Notes: generated from the sequence alone by a model not told the origin. 64,000 nt of DNA from Certhia americana (GCA_018697195.1 CM031857.1:58462149-58526148), one strand, 5' to 3'. Shown: positions 11,847-25,340, numbered from the stretch's first letter. Translations and numbers: made by a program.

Positions 11847-14800
11847 CTGTTGCTACCACTAGGTCATGCAATACAATTGTATACAATTTCAGCAGTAAAA
11901 TACAATACCAATGGAGGAAAGAGTATCCAAGTAAAAAATTTTTTCTTCTCCAGTCTCTTTTTCATATTAATCGGTATTAACCCCTGAGAGAGGGGGTTTA
12001 GATCTGTCACTTCACCATGCTGCTACAGAACTAATTAATACTAATGGTGGAGCTGTGAAGTTATCAGTCTAAGCTACTAAAATTAAAACATTATGAGCTG
12101 TCACACCCTGAAAAAGGAATAAAACACATTTATTATCAATGAGAAAGCTAGAGCTGATCCTCCCTCTCTGATTCCTAAGGAAGAGGGCAGTGTTGGATTT
12201 AATTTATCACAAGAAATAGGACTTCCTATCTGTACTGTAATCTACGACTGGATCTCCTCTTTTATCAGGCTGAAGTCCAAAGGAAATGGTAGAATATCTT
12301 TTATTAAAATACAGTTACTATCAGAGTTCTAATAACTCTGACATCTCAAAAAAAACAGAAGAAAATTTGTGATCTGTGGAGTGACACTGACGCAGGGGCA
12401 GCTGAAACACAGTGAGAAAAGCCTAAGGGAGGACCATTTTGGTGCTGTTTTTAAAGAAAACACCTGAGTTTTGTCATGAAGCAAAAACCACAATGAATTA
12501 GGGAAGAACTATTACTAAAAGTAATCATTTAACTGCTGGTTTTGAGAGTAAGAAATTAAAACTAGCTGTTTGGATCTCTTATTTAGTTAAATGTAGAGAG
12601 TCTGACAAATGTAGTGTCTTCTGTGAAATGTCTCCTGTCCAATGCTTGTCCCTCTGTCTTGGACTTAAAATTTAAACCCCAGTGATGTCAGGGGCAGTCT
12701 TCTTTATTTCAGCCTTTGCATATACAGAGTTATGACTACATTCAAAAGCAGAGCCAGCAGAGAATGTGCATGTTTTGAAAACCCTGAAGCTTTCACAGTG
12801 CAAATAAACAGCCAGGGATCTGAGTGGGAACACTGGGGAGCCAGGATGTGATTATGACAGGATATTTCTGCCCTATGAAAAATTTCAGGTGATAAATTCT
12901 GGTCATGGAACACAGTGCCACCTGAAACCTGGGTATATTCACAGTGCTGTACTCTGAGAATTGTTATTTATTTGATAAATGTCCACAAGGCCCACAGAAA
13001 TCAAACGACATTCATAAATCTAAACAGAAGGTAATAAAAACACAAAGCTCAGCCTTTAATAATCAGGGACTTCCATGTGGTAGTTTTTTCTGGTGACATT
13101 ACAGATGTATGTAGCAGAGGCATTTATGGAAGCACAATCTTAATGTCCTCAGGACTTCTTCCCAGTAGATATATCTATTGATTTAGAACAAAGCAAACCA
13201 GCAGAAATTTGCACCAAATAATTACCAAAATGGTAACATTTTGACAGCACTGAAAATGTAGTAGCAAAATGGGTGGGAAAAAAATGCCCAGGTAGACCTG
13301 GACATTATACTTTGTAAGAGCTGTGGCTTTGTTAAATCTACTGCATCTACATTCCTGTAAGGTCCTGTTTCATTGAAATGTAAGCCACATGTCCAAGTTG
13401 CAAGGCCAGAGGAATCTACAGAGGTCTCAGCTACTGATTTATAAAAGTCTCAGTTGCAGGGTAAAACAATAGTCACATTCTGATGTAGCAGCAAGCATGT
13501 CAATAACTGATGATGGGAAAGAACTTGTGACAAAAGGATACTTGGGGGTAAAGTGTCCCTTTCTTTTTGTCTTCACAAAAACTCAAACAGGCATGGATCA
13601 GGGGATCAGAATATTTAAGAATATATATGGAAAAAAACCCCAACAACTTTTAAAAGAAAACTGGAAAGCAATCTGTTTTACACAGCTTTAATTCATGGTA
13701 CAAAATTTTCATGGTTGTGGCTTATTTTAGATACATTTCTTGCATTAAAATAAGTCCTAACACCAGTTTTCAAACTGAATCTGATGACTATCACAATAGA
13801 AATAGAACACTTTTTCAAATCAATCGTTTTTGAGTTTCTTTATTAAAAGTGATTATTCTGAATAATAAAAACATATCTTTTGTGATATTGAAGCTATTCA
13901 CAGAAATGAAAATAAAAAGAAGAAACCTGAATATTGATAAATTCTAAAATTTTTTACAGTCTTTCAAATGACAAGTGATAAATTAGATTACTTTTACTTA
14001 TAGACATCAAAGAACATTGTCTCAGAAAATCTCTGAAAAAATGGTATTATAAGCACTTGCCATTCTGCACAATCTCAACAGAAGAACAACACACAAAATG
14101 ATGTGGCTGCACTGTGAAAGATGTAAGCAACCATAAAGCAGTTCAGAACATACTTGTTGAAGTTCTCCATCACAAGTATTTAATTATCTCCATCAACCCC
14201 TGATAAGAGATCTTTACTATTAGCACAGACTAACCTCTGAGAAAAGAAAGAGATTCATTTCTGATTTTCACCAGAACATCTCAAAGCTCTGACCTGAATT
14301 AAACTTAGTAGACACAAACATTTCAGTGTTTAAGTTAGACTGACAATCCCCTCAAGTTAGGTAGCAAGTAAATGTGCTCCCTAGTGTTGGACAAAAATAG
14401 GAGACAGCCTGGTTCTGAAAAAGGATATAGATATAATTTTTTTTTAAATTTTCCTTAGATGTTCTGAAAGTATTGTTCAGAAATTATTACACTCAAAAAT
14501 GTTATTACCATGATGAAATATTTTAGTATCAGTCCATTATCCTAAATTATATATCTTGCAAAACAGCTTTGTGAACAGTGATAAGTCCAAAGTCTACATT
14601 TGCATGTACTGCCATATGTATTTCAATAACACTATGCCCTTCAAATGAGCAAGTAAAATATTTATGATATCACTATACTACATTTTTTTACTAAATTATT
14701 TAAATATATAGCATAATGAGGAAAAAAAGCCAAACCTGTAACAACCTGGCATAATTAACAATTTAACAAAGTCTATGTTTGGCATTCTTGGCTGAAGCAC

Positions 14801-16013
14801 ATAGTTAACACATAACAGTGAATTTTGTTCGGGGCACATGGGAGCTTTCTATTCTATTGTATGATTAGTCCTACTCTTTGGGCTTAATTCATCAAATATT
14901 GGGAAAATTTGCAGTTTTCCTCTGTCAGGTCCTATTCAGAGTTGTTTGAAGTCAAGGGAATTATGTCAACTGAGTTTAGACCAGTCCCTAAATATTGTGC
15001 TTTTTTTTACAGTGCACAGAGGAAGGACATAAGAAAATTACATGGTGTAATTGAAAAAGTTGCAATTAGTACAAATACTATAAACTTTGGTGAGTTTAAG
15101 CCCCGAAATTGTTTATAGAACAAACAAAAAGGGAATTAATCAGGGAGATATATCTGAACTTCAATCCCATTCTGGAGCTCAGTGGTGGCTAACATGCAGC
15201 CTGGTGTTCCACAGCCGAATATGAGCCCTCCTGTTTGAAGTTGTGTTTTCCTCACATCCCAAGTAAGCAAGATATTTCCTGTTGAATTAACTTCCTGTAA
15301 GCTAGATCAAAAACTGTCAGTAGTCCTGGGAAGGCAATTCAGAATGTCTGTCTCCATAAAGGAAATAATCTCCCTGAAGTTTCCTAAGAGTGCTTCAGTT
15401 TGTTTAGTCTTGTCAACCATGTTTCCTCTTTAGTCAGTGAGGAGATAAATCCCAATCACAATGTGGAAGATGGCAATTAAGAATTGCTCTCTACTTGAAG
15501 GATAAAAACTTCATTCAAAAGCCAAAGGAGAGGTTTGAAATAATGTGCCTCTTGAGGTTCTAATAATTTTCTTTTGACCCCAGAGAGATTCCAAAGTACT
15601 AAGGTGGAAAACTAAAATCTTCTTTGTTAACTTAGAAGAGCATATAGTTCTGATACAAAATATGCCCAGTAGGAAAATCTCCATATCCTAGTCTTGAAGC
15701 TTTTGATTCTTAAAATATGGTTTCTGCACTTGTACAATCACTAACCATACTCTGACTTAGCTATCTCCATTGCAAAACAAGGGCCAAAACACTGCAACAC
15801 TGAGGTTAATGTACCTAGGAGTGAAGTCCATGGGCTCTTGGTGAGTAATGAAACATGGCTGCAGACCTCATGGCTTAAGTCAAATGTGGGACTGTAAACA
15901 CTGCTGATAAGCCAAGCTCTGATCATCAAATTCTCCCTTGTACTTCTTCTTTCAACCATGTTTCCTCACCGTGTGACATTTCTAGGCACTCTAAATAGTG
16001 ACATAGAACCCTC

Positions 16014-16057
16014 AAAAAAAAAAAAAAATAAACCCCCCAAAAAAACCCCCAAAAAAA
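16014..16057. repeat. Poly-A with A/C blocks
   Basis: An A15 run followed by alternating blocks of C (6 then 5) and A (7 then 7). An impure A-rich low-complexity tract. Confidence 0.85.
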
Positions 16058-16189
16058 TCCGGACAAAAATGAAATTAAAAATTAGATTCAGTATATAAGA
16101 AAATATTCAAGGTATAGATGTTTTTATATGGATTTCTGGCTTTCTTTCTGAATTTTGTGGTATTAATATGCAAAACATGATATTGTCAC

Positions 16190-16248
16190 AAAAGGATCTG
16201 GGAGTGCTGGATGACAGCCATCTGAACATGAGCCAGTGTGTGTTCAGC
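16190..16248 (+). mobile_element. Very short CR1 remnant
   Basis: About 60 bases read GATCTGGGAGTGCTGGATGAC followed by CTGAACATGAGCCAGTGTGTG. This is the CR1 ORF2 segment encoding DLGVLVDSxLNMSQ. The same GAGCCAGTGTGTG variant, lacking one CAG, occurs in the CR1 copy at 50460, so both may belong to one subfamily. Confidence 0.65.
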
Positions 16249-17678
16249 TAAGCAGCTTTTAGAACCATTGGAAAACAACCTCCTCTCTGTGTGATTTACT
16301 CTTAACTTTCACTTCACTCTCCATTACTCTGGGTAACCAAATTTTGCTCCCAGCTTGGGTGGGTCATTGTAGTGCTAAGATAAACTTTGCAAGTTCTGCA
16401 TTCTTTATTTCTATGACTACCATGCACAAGAACTTCAAATTGTAATTACCACAATGCATATCTCATTCACCTAGCAAGGAGGAGACTGTCAAGTACTCTT
16501 CATTCTGATCAGGTAAGTTCTGAGAAGGTGTTCCAGTAAATCGTTTCTTACCATTTGTTTTAAGGTACTGGTTGTGTGTACATGCATGTGTGAGTAGCAG
16601 TTTAATATTTAAATGAATAATAATATTGTACACAAATGAATGATAATTTTAAGTTTTAATTTTTAATTAAATTATATTAAAATATATAAATCTCTGAGTA
16701 AGCTCCAATGGATCTGTCATGTTCCATTATGCTCCAAAATTGCCGTTAGGGCTTATTATGTCAATTATCATACACATTCATGACAGATTTGGGGTTTTGG
16801 GCTTTTTCTTTTAATATTAACATTAAAATAAAGCCAAGAAGGGTCTGGATCCCTTATAGTATATAAATGCAGCACAGAGCCATCCATTTGAAGGCTACTC
16901 ACTGAAATCTAACTTGGGTCAGAGGTAGCTGAAAAAATCTGTTCAATGATGCACATAAAGGAGGCTTAGTGTATCAAAAATCACGTTTGATGCATGGCAG
17001 TTCATGGAAATTCTGAGAATTCCTTCAATGATTACAGAATTAGAATGAGAATTTTTTTATAAGAGGGTTTAAAAATTAGTTTTTACCATTAGAAAATACA
17101 ACCAAAATGGGTATGGAAGAGCTCTATAAATCATAAAGTAAATTAGTGTTCTTTTTCCAGAGGATTGTGGTGCACTCTGTGGAATTTGAACATAAAGCAG
17201 GTTTAAAACTCAAAGATCCACATGGAAACATGCAAAGTTGAATTCACTAATCTAGTAATTAGTAATCTGAACACAACTACTGTTTCAGGATATCTAAAAC
17301 AGCTTAATGCCAGAAGTTAGAGAAGTATTTTTCAGATCTCTACTACTAGTCTTTTGAAATATGGGGTCATTGAACAGAATAAATTTTAGATTTGTGACTC
17401 ATAAGTTCTTGTAACTGTGGTGGCACAGGTGAGGGAATATTCTTACCTCTAATCTTCCTTTCATGCCAGTGGTTAGCCTGGCTTCCACATTGCTATGGAA
17501 TCACTGAATTACTGAACTCTCAGTTCTATGAAAAAGTAAGGCAAGAAAATGTGAGGAAAAGAAATGCTAGGCAAGGATACATGTCAGTCTACATAGCTGA
17601 GAAACATGGATCTTATAAAACTGCCTCTACAAAAACAAAAAGGAAAAAAGAAAAACCCAAACAATCAATCGAACAAAT

Positions 17679-17694
17679 AAAAAAAAAAAAAAAA
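17679..17694. repeat. Poly-A run (16)
   Basis: A homopolymer inside a longer A-rich segment (17630-17710). Confidence 0.8.
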
Positions 17695-18568
17695 CAAACC
17701 CACAAAAGAGGTTCAGGGTATTGTTCATCTCATCCAAAAGTAAACATGTAAAACTGATGAGAAGAATTGTAACCTGAAAGGAAATAGGAAATACTTTTCT
17801 CATTAATTATAATATTAGCTTTTTTAACTAGAAAAGCCAGAAATGGTTCAGCTGGGAGCTTTGAGATTTTCATTAATATGAAAATTTTCATCCATACTTT
17901 AATTTTCATTAAGGTAAACACACGAGACAATACATACAGAATATTCATAACTTTTGGCATGAGTGATGTAGACACAATACAGCAATTGACAACTGCAATG
18001 GACAACTGCTTTGACCTTAGAACATCCAAATAGGCCAGTTAGGAGTAATATTCAGTCACCTAAATGCTGATATAGAGTGGCATTTATTTGTATTGTGCTG
18101 TGCCAGACCTGATGCTTGGCTTTGATGCCAGAGTGCATGTAACTCCTGTGCCCTACCTGGGTGGCCTTGTATGCCTTCAATATCCTAAAAGACTTTCAGT
18201 GGCACTAAGCTCCTCTGCATAGGCAACTGAATCATGCTCAGGAAATCAACATTCATATTGGAAATGTCTAAAGTTAGATTGAATGAATCCAAGAACTAAT
18301 GATTAAGGACAGGTGAAATAACCCCATGTTTGGAGTCACTGATCATGCATCTCTTACGTCAATTTCCAAGGTTTTACAAAGATAATGCATGTAGCACTCC
18401 TGTCTAGTAGGACAAAATCTTTTCAATCAAATCCCATCCCATTAACATCAACAGCAAAACTCCCTTAGCTTTTAGTAGGTTGTGCTTTCTTTAGTTGTCA
18501 GACCAGGTGCAAGAAAACAAGTAAAACACCTCACATATGGCTTTTCCTCTCCACACACCTTGTTTGGG

Positions 18569-18584
18569 AAAAAAAAAAAAAAAA
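18569..18584. repeat. Poly-A run (16)
   Basis: A homopolymer with no retrocopy body recognised. Confidence 0.8.
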
Positions 18585-19025
18585 TCCAATACTATTAGAT
18601 AATCAGGTCACTGATGTTCACTTTTTACTTGTGCAGCACGAAATTAACAATAGAAATACTATGAATATTTTGTGCGAATTTAATGGAAATTATGCTTCAA
18701 ACCTGATAACAGGGACATGGAAATTCAAACACCCTACAAAAGGATACATTCATCCCATTAATTGTTTCAGTAAAATCCTCTTTTTTTGACAACCATCCTT
18801 GCAGAAATAGTGTAGTTAATGGTGAAATTGTTAAGTCTTTTATACAGGTGAACACAAAGATTGCAGCTATACTTGCCTCTTAGCTTAAGAGAAAAGAGTT
18901 CTTGTCTTTCCCTCACACATCTCTAAGAGTAAAGCATAGTATTACCCTTTGTGTTTCATTTAATGCTGAAAATTTCCTTTCTTTTGCTTGCACATAATAT
19001 AATGCGGCAATTATATGACACATTT

Positions 19026-19039
19026 AAAAAAAAAAAAAA
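19026..19039. repeat. Poly-A run (14)
   Basis: A homopolymer preceded by ACACATTT. Confidence 0.8.
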
Positions 19040-19593
19040 TGACAATGCTTGCACTGTAGCCAAATGTGAAGAGATCTGCAGTCATTTCAAATGGGAAACC
19101 TGCTATTAGCTCATACAATGGATTCCCCAGCTGAAAAGAAGACATAAATTGGAGTGAATCAAGCATTCACCGCCAGCAGATCTGTTGCTTGTGTTCACTG
19201 ATGAGATGTAAATGTGCTTAGCAAGAGTACAGCATCAGAAGAGGACCATGAAATTATAATATAGTGACTGTAATGAGAATGGGTTAATTTGTAGCATTTC
19301 TTATTCTAATTATGGTATTTGACACATGGGAACAAAACCATTTTCAGCCATTTTCTTTTCTTGTTACTATCCGTTATTACAAGAATGAGAAACAAGAGCA
19401 ATCTGCATGTTCTTCTACTCTGTGAAATACCAAAGCATGCTGCACTATTTTGACCCTTTCAATATTCTGCATAGGCAATTTGAGAGAAGACAGGCCAGTT
19501 ATGGTCTCAGCAAAGAGCATTTAATGTATCCAGGAAAAGTATAATTTGTATGGAAATAGCCTGAATGATTTTTTTAAGTGCCCAAGAATGTAA

Positions 19594-19608
19594 GGGGGGG
19601 GGGGGGGG
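19594..19608. repeat. Poly-G run (15)
   Basis: Fifteen uninterrupted G followed by TGG. Unusual in this AT-rich setting. A run this long can fold into a G-quadruplex and often causes sequencing errors. Confidence 0.9.
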
Positions 19609-20980
19609 TGGAATAACAAGCCAGCAACAAAACCCAAAACCTAGAAAATAGAAACAGCATGGCATTTCTCTATCTCTAGTACCATGATTTAATGAGAATT
19701 AAAATGTGTATGAACTTATCCTGTTCTCAGAGTATGCTAGTTTCATCTTGCAATGTGTAAATTAGCTATGCAGATATATTCTCTTTGTAAGAGATGTCCA
19801 GCTGCAGAAAAATATCCTGTTCCACACAATTAAGACATTATTGAATTATTTGGACAGGAAATAAATATTAGAGGTTAAGATACTTGCCACTAAAACTAAA
19901 TGCATGCATTTTCAGGACTACTTTTTAACAATGGGTACAAAATGATATCCACAAAGAACATAGAAACATGGAATTAATATTTCAGTGAACAAATTCAAAT
20001 TCTGATAACACAGAGATGGATGAAATATCTTTTTTTGACAAAAGAGTTTGACAGAAGCTTATAGGAGATCACATAATTTTTGTTTAAAAATCATCTTTTA
20101 GTTTACCTTCCTGTTTGGTAAGTTATTTGAGGGTTATTGTATTTCTGTGCAGATATGCACATTTTGGACAAGTGCAAATTAGCTCCCCTTTTGTGAGTTG
20201 CTTCTGGTACTGAGTATCCTGACTTGCCTTTAAAATACAAATATAGAAAAGATTGTTGTACTCAAAACTAACAACTCTGAAAGTGTGATATGGGTGAGGA
20301 TAAGTAAAAGGGAAAAGAAAGAAGGGAAAAAAAAAGCAACAAAGTCCAAAGGTTTTATTACTGAACTGTCTTTATTGAGGACACTTGTCCTTTGACTCTT
20401 TCAAATATGAGAGGAAGAAGTGAGTTCAGATCTTCATAAGAGATTCGTAGGATTTATTAAAACTTCATTTGAACATTCAAATCATTCAGGCTATTTTTAG
20501 GTTAAGACTTGGCACATTAAAACAGCTGAAATGAAGCAATATGTTCACGAAGGTGATTCAAAAGTTGTCAATAGCGGGATACTCACCAGGGAATTATAAT
20601 TTGTGTGCTTCTTCAGTCTGTATTTGAATCATGACAGAGCTTAGATAAAACATCATGCGTCTAACTACTTAGCTAAAGATTGATCTAAAGACATCTGAAT
20701 GCTTCTGTTTAGGATAGAAGGAATTCTGTGATCCAGAATGGCAGTATAAATCAATTTTAGGTTTCTACAGCAATAATCCAGAGCCCAGGGACCAGACAAC
20801 CTAATCTTTGTTTGAAAGAAGGATCCCAAATTGCCACAAGTCTGAGCTTGGAATTTAGAGTTTCTGAATCTCATTTACAAATGTTCATGTCCTATTAATT
20901 TTTCCCAAGTAATTATAGAACTCTGGGTTTCTTGGATCAAAATGCTAAAACTTTTTGCAAATGAGATAAATTTAATTTAC

Positions 20981-21026
20981 CTAGAAGAAAATTCATAAAC
21001 CTAGTAAAATTCATAAACCTAGTAGA
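20981..21026. repeat. Short tandem repeat, about 2.4 copies of 18-20 bp
   Basis: The unit AAAATTCATAAACCTAGT occurs twice in tandem, with a leading variant CTAGAAG and a partial third copy CTAGTAGAAATG. Confidence 0.8.
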
Positions 21027-21365
21027 AATGTTATTAAACCTGGGTTGTAAACCAGCCAGGAAAAAGACACAGAAATACCCTGACTTCAGCGTATCACCAG
21101 ATTCAGCTAAGTGCACCAGATTGGCAGTACACCTTATACCCACACTGATAATAGATTAACTTCTCTGTGAGTGCTCAATAGCCCAGAAATAGATATGAAT
21201 GAAGGTTGTAGTAAAATAATTACCTACTGACAAGAAATCATTGTATAACAATGTATACACAATAGTCACTTCCATATACTAACATGTACATGTATACCAT
21301 TATATGTATACTATTATCCTTACATACATTTCAGTTACTTTTCACTGGATATTTCTTGCAAATGA

Positions 21366-21402
21366 CACAGACACAAACACAGACACACACACAAAAAAAA
21401 AG

Positions 21403-21434
<32 letters not shown>

Positions 21435-21435
21435 A
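21366..21435. repeat. CA-rich then A-rich microsatellite
   Basis: Imperfect (CA)n with GACACA variants passes into runs of A broken by single G. It ends before TTAGCC. Confidence 0.9.
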
Positions 21436-24400
21436 TTAGCCTTACTAAGCTTTCCTAAATATATTTAGCTATTTGAGATGCTTGCCTGGCCTCTATCTGT
21501 CACTTGCCAAGGGAATAGGTCTCCTGTAGGTCCTATGACTTGGATGCTAAACCAGATGTTTTTAATACACTAAAGTACCTGAAATCACAATAGACTCCTG
21601 GTTTTTGGCAAGTAACATGCCAGTTTCTGGGATCAGAATTTGCTGCATATCTCTGCAGCTGTAACTACAGCAGTCATTTTGGCAGGCTTCAGGTACCAAA
21701 ACGTAAGAGAGACAAGGCATTGTGCCCAAACTGTAGCAGCTGATCTCCAAAATGCTGCATATCTTCCATAAGTTCTGTCTCTAACCTGCCAACTCCATTT
21801 AGGTGTACTTGCATCTGAGGTGGTAGGATATACCCATGTTTTTGCAGCTGAATCCTGCCCTAAGTCTCTATTAATTATAATAGGAATGCAGACATCTAGT
21901 TCACATGAACATAATGAGGGGAAAACTTCACTCATTTGCTCTTCTACTACTTATTAATAGTAATAGTTGGAAGACAGCAAGATGATGATGCAAAGATTTT
22001 TTTTTTCATGTTTCCTTTTTTTGTCTTTCTTTTAACCCACTTTTATTTAGGTATATTTAAATGAATATTAAAGTGAACATAATACTATTTCTAGTGGCAG
22101 TAGGTAAAATCAGGATCTATTTCTATTTATTCCTATTCTTCTCTCACTTCACCATTTCTGCTTTAACTCCCTTTATTCACAAATCTTAATAAAATAGGTG
22201 AGAAGTACAAAGAAATGGAGCACTATTTTCAGTTTGTAGAAGGTTGTACAAATATAATTTCATGACTTTATTATTAAGTAGATAAGTCACTAAATGCAAA
22301 TTAGCCTATCATCCATCTTTGTAAATATTTTTTGAATTCAAAAGGAAGTATGGCTTTTATAGAGTATATATAAACTATAGTAAAACATAAAGCTATTAAA
22401 ACTGTTTCAACAGTTTCTAATAATAATTTTTAAAATCTCCAAAAATATAATACCAATAAAACAGTGTTCAGCTTTTGTGAATTTTATTTTTATAAAAAAC
22501 CATCTTTCAGTGAAATTTCTGCTGTTAGTGATTTCTTCAGAATGCACTCAGGGTATATCTCCTTTTCTCTGTTTCCATGAATATTAAAGATGAAAACAAA
22601 ACTTTAAAAGCATATTTGATCTTCAGACCATCTGGTCAGTTCAGCTTCCCATTGTGTCATCTTTATCTCTGATGATTTTAAAATGGCTTAATGTTTAATT
22701 TATGTTCCTTTCTTCTGCAGCTTTGCTCTGTTCTCTAACAGTCACATGGATACCCATGTTGATGCTTTTTGCACATCCTCACTTTGTGCCTTGGCAAGGA
22801 ATTCAGTCTTGTATTCTGTGTTTGAAACTAAGTATAGAATTGCTCATGTATTTTCCATATAGAACATTTTCTTATAAAGGAGAAAGAAAAAAAAAAGACT
22901 GAAAGGACTTTCACAATAAAAAGCCAATTTTTATTAGAATATGAATCATAACAGTTACATTTCAAATACAGAATCACAGCAGAGAAACAATAAATGTTTA
23001 TGACACCTCCTCTCTATTCATGTGCATTCTTAGAAGGTGGTTCCCTGCTTTTATCCTTGGTTTCAGTTAGTTTTATGAATACAGGAGTTGCAGCAAGCTC
23101 AGCACAGGCCATCCAATCTTTGGAAGACTTAGTGTTACAGCACAGACTTCTTAGTTTCCAGCGCCTTTCAGTGTTGTCTGAGTCGCACTTCTGTGCTCTA
23201 GACTTGCTTCTCATTTTTCCCTCACAAAATCCTCCTACTGTCTTTAAAGGTATTCCCTTCCATGCATTCTCAACAGTGCTAAAGGGAAGGAGCAGTTTCA
23301 CTGTTATTAGTTTTCACATGACCTAGTAATAAATTTTCTAACCACCAAAAACATATATATTAGGAACAAAGAGATACTGTCCATCATTACATAGCCACAT
23401 ACCTCTTGTTCATTAGCTGTAATGTAGGCTGAAAAATAAAAGAAACACAGCACAAAGCCCTTGTAGTAAGACAACTGGAAACATCTTTTTGGGGCTACAT
23501 TCTTCTAAAGCATTATTGTTCTGAACTGGCCTAAAGAGAAGGGACCAGAAAGAAGCCCTGAGCCGAGTAGCAATGAAATGAAACAGTGGTGCAGGGCTGT
23601 CTTGTATGTCACATTTAAAACAGACTCTGTGTCATTAATACAGGACATACAACTAATAAGGCAGGCGGCAATAAGAAAATATAGAGGATATTGTGGAGAA
23701 AGTAAAGACCAGGGAAGAGGCTAATCTTAGATTTGGAGACTAATATTCAGAGAATAAGTCCAGGTAGGGGATCTCAGTTATATTATCTTCATCCTTTGGG
23801 GGAATCTAAAAATGTCCACTTAACACATGGGAAGGTGAGGAAGCTTAAGAAGAGTGACAAAGCTCAACAAAAATATGTGGATCCCCTCCACAGGGGCCTT
23901 GTGAATGTAAAGAACTAAAACCTCTTACATTTAAACAGATTCTATCCCTGTTTTCAATCCTTTGAAAGAAAAGAATATAATTATCTCTACATTTTCATTT
24001 ATTTGGTTAAAGGATCATAACTATGAACACATCAGAGCACAGGGAAGCAATGTATGTCAGCAGAACCTCAATAAGTGATCAGAGAAAGAAGCTCTGGCCC
24101 CACTCCTCCCAGACCTGCTATGGGAGAGCAGCAGCCCCAAGGGAACCAGGTGAGATACATCAAGATCAATCAAAGGGAAACCCTTGCCTTACCTCACAGT
24201 AGGGTGCCACTGCCTAGGGAGATGGGATTTATTAGGTATGGGATACTGGGGAAGATTACCTTGGGATTACATAATTACAAGATGTTTAGGGGAAGAACCA
24301 AAGGTGCAATAAGAGACAGATTGTCATGTTGTCTGGCCATGTCCTGGGAGTGATCAGTGCAGTCTGTCCTGTCTTCTTACCAAATTGCATGTCTAATTAT

Positions 24401-24439
24401 TTTCCAGGGTGGGGACCCACTTATTTTGTGTGCATGTGT

Positions 24440-24860
24440 GTGTATGTGTATCTGAGTGCCAGGAACTGATGTGGGACCACAGGTCATAAGGGACAATATA
24501 TCTAAATATCAGCACCTGGGATGCCTGCATATTGTCTGACTATAACCCAAATTGCTTGAAAATATCATGGCAAACTCTTTCTATCATGAGTAAGATAAGA
24601 ATATCAAAGGTATCAAAGCAGACAGAAGCATGAGCCAGATACTGGAGAGACCAGAATGTCTGAAAATTGACAGCTGGAGAAACCAGAGGTGTCCCTGGTC
24701 ACTTGAGTGACCATGAGGTCTAAGGGATGGCTTACTAACATATTTACATGAATACGGCCATATTAGAAATAAGAGGATCCCAAGCATCTATGGGGCAGAT
24801 TGAGTATTTGTGGGGGTATACTGTATACAGTATACTGGAGGGACTGGATCAATAGTGTAT
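24440..24860. repeat. Possible degenerate minisatellite (period about 30)
   Basis: Several similar blocks follow each other: GGAGAGACCAGAATGTCTG, GGAGAAACCAGAGGTGTCC and TGAGTGACCATGAGGTCTA at 24640-24725. Looser relatives (GGGACCACAGGTCATAAGGG near 24472, and a GGAGGGACTGGATCA block near 24837) lie on either side. The spacing is roughly 26-32 bases. The copies are too diverged to define a consensus by eye. A TG-rich piece at 24430-24455 precedes the region. It could instead be unrelated sequence with chance similarity. Confidence 0.35.
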
Positions 24861-25281
24861 GTGGGCTCATGAAACTCTGTGTGTGTGCTCACATGTTTTT
24901 GTGCACATAAATGTATATATGAGGAGTTCTGAACTGCAAGGCATTGAAAGGGCATCGCTGGCTTTGGGAGTGCCAGCAAATTCGGAAAACAAAATTCTAG
25001 GGCGAGTTCCTGCCCTTAATGCTCAAGTCCATACTCTTTTCCACTAATAGAGCTTTACCCTGGACTGGAAGAAAGGGTTACAATATTAGGCAACTGTGCT
25101 GTGTTTGCATCTTTCTCTCTGTCCTGTTTGGTATAGCTTTCCATGTGTATTGCCAATATTTCTCTGTGTGCCTTTTGGGGCATGCATGCTCAGCCTTGCC
25201 ACTGGTTGCGCTCAGCAACAGAGCAATGTAGTGCCTTTCCCTCGACCATGCTACCAGAATCAGTGAAACTTTAATGGTATT
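24861..25281. other. Unique sequence, moderately GC-rich
   Basis: Contains TGTGTGTG-like stretches near 24880 but no array. ORFs of 60-70 codons have no recognised product. Confidence 0.5.
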
Positions 25282-25340
25282 ATCATAAAATCATTTATGT
25301 TGGAGATGACTTTATGGTCATTGAGACCAATCATATTCAC
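25282..25340 (-). mobile_element. CR1 3'-end fragment
   Basis: The plus strand reads ATCATAAAATCATTTATGTT, then GGAGATGACTTTATGGTCAT and TGAGACCAATC. This is the reversed CR1 3' end, usually ATCATAGAATCATTTAGGTT then GGAAAAGACCTT. Only the last 60 or so bases of the element are clear. Confidence 0.7.

Larger units (their letters stand above)
10993..16189. other. Unique AT-rich non-coding sequence
   Basis: No gene or recognisable transposon. Contains a T18 run with an adjoining ATT repeat (11812-11846) and an A/C-rich run (16014-16057). The longest ORFs are 60-72 codons and unremarkable. The patch at 12640-12930 is a little less AT-rich but carries no recognised signal. Confidence 0.55.
16249..24439. 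other. Unique AT-rich non-coding sequence
   Basis: No gene recognised. Contains poly-A runs, a G15 run and a CA/A-rich tract (listed separately). GC-richer patches at 21480-21930 and 23000-23320 carry ORFs of 95-110 codons on both strands. The minus frame at 23014-23301 has a protein-like composition, but no family match or clean exon borders. A good splice-acceptor-like sequence lies at 22700-22720 with no matching donor. Three low-divergence-looking patches are noted in the findings. Confidence 0.5.

Noticed and set aside
22700..22902. Possible exon after a strong acceptor-like CTTTCTTCTGCAG at 22720
   Set aside because: No matching donor or recognised protein; the frame continues into an A-rich run.
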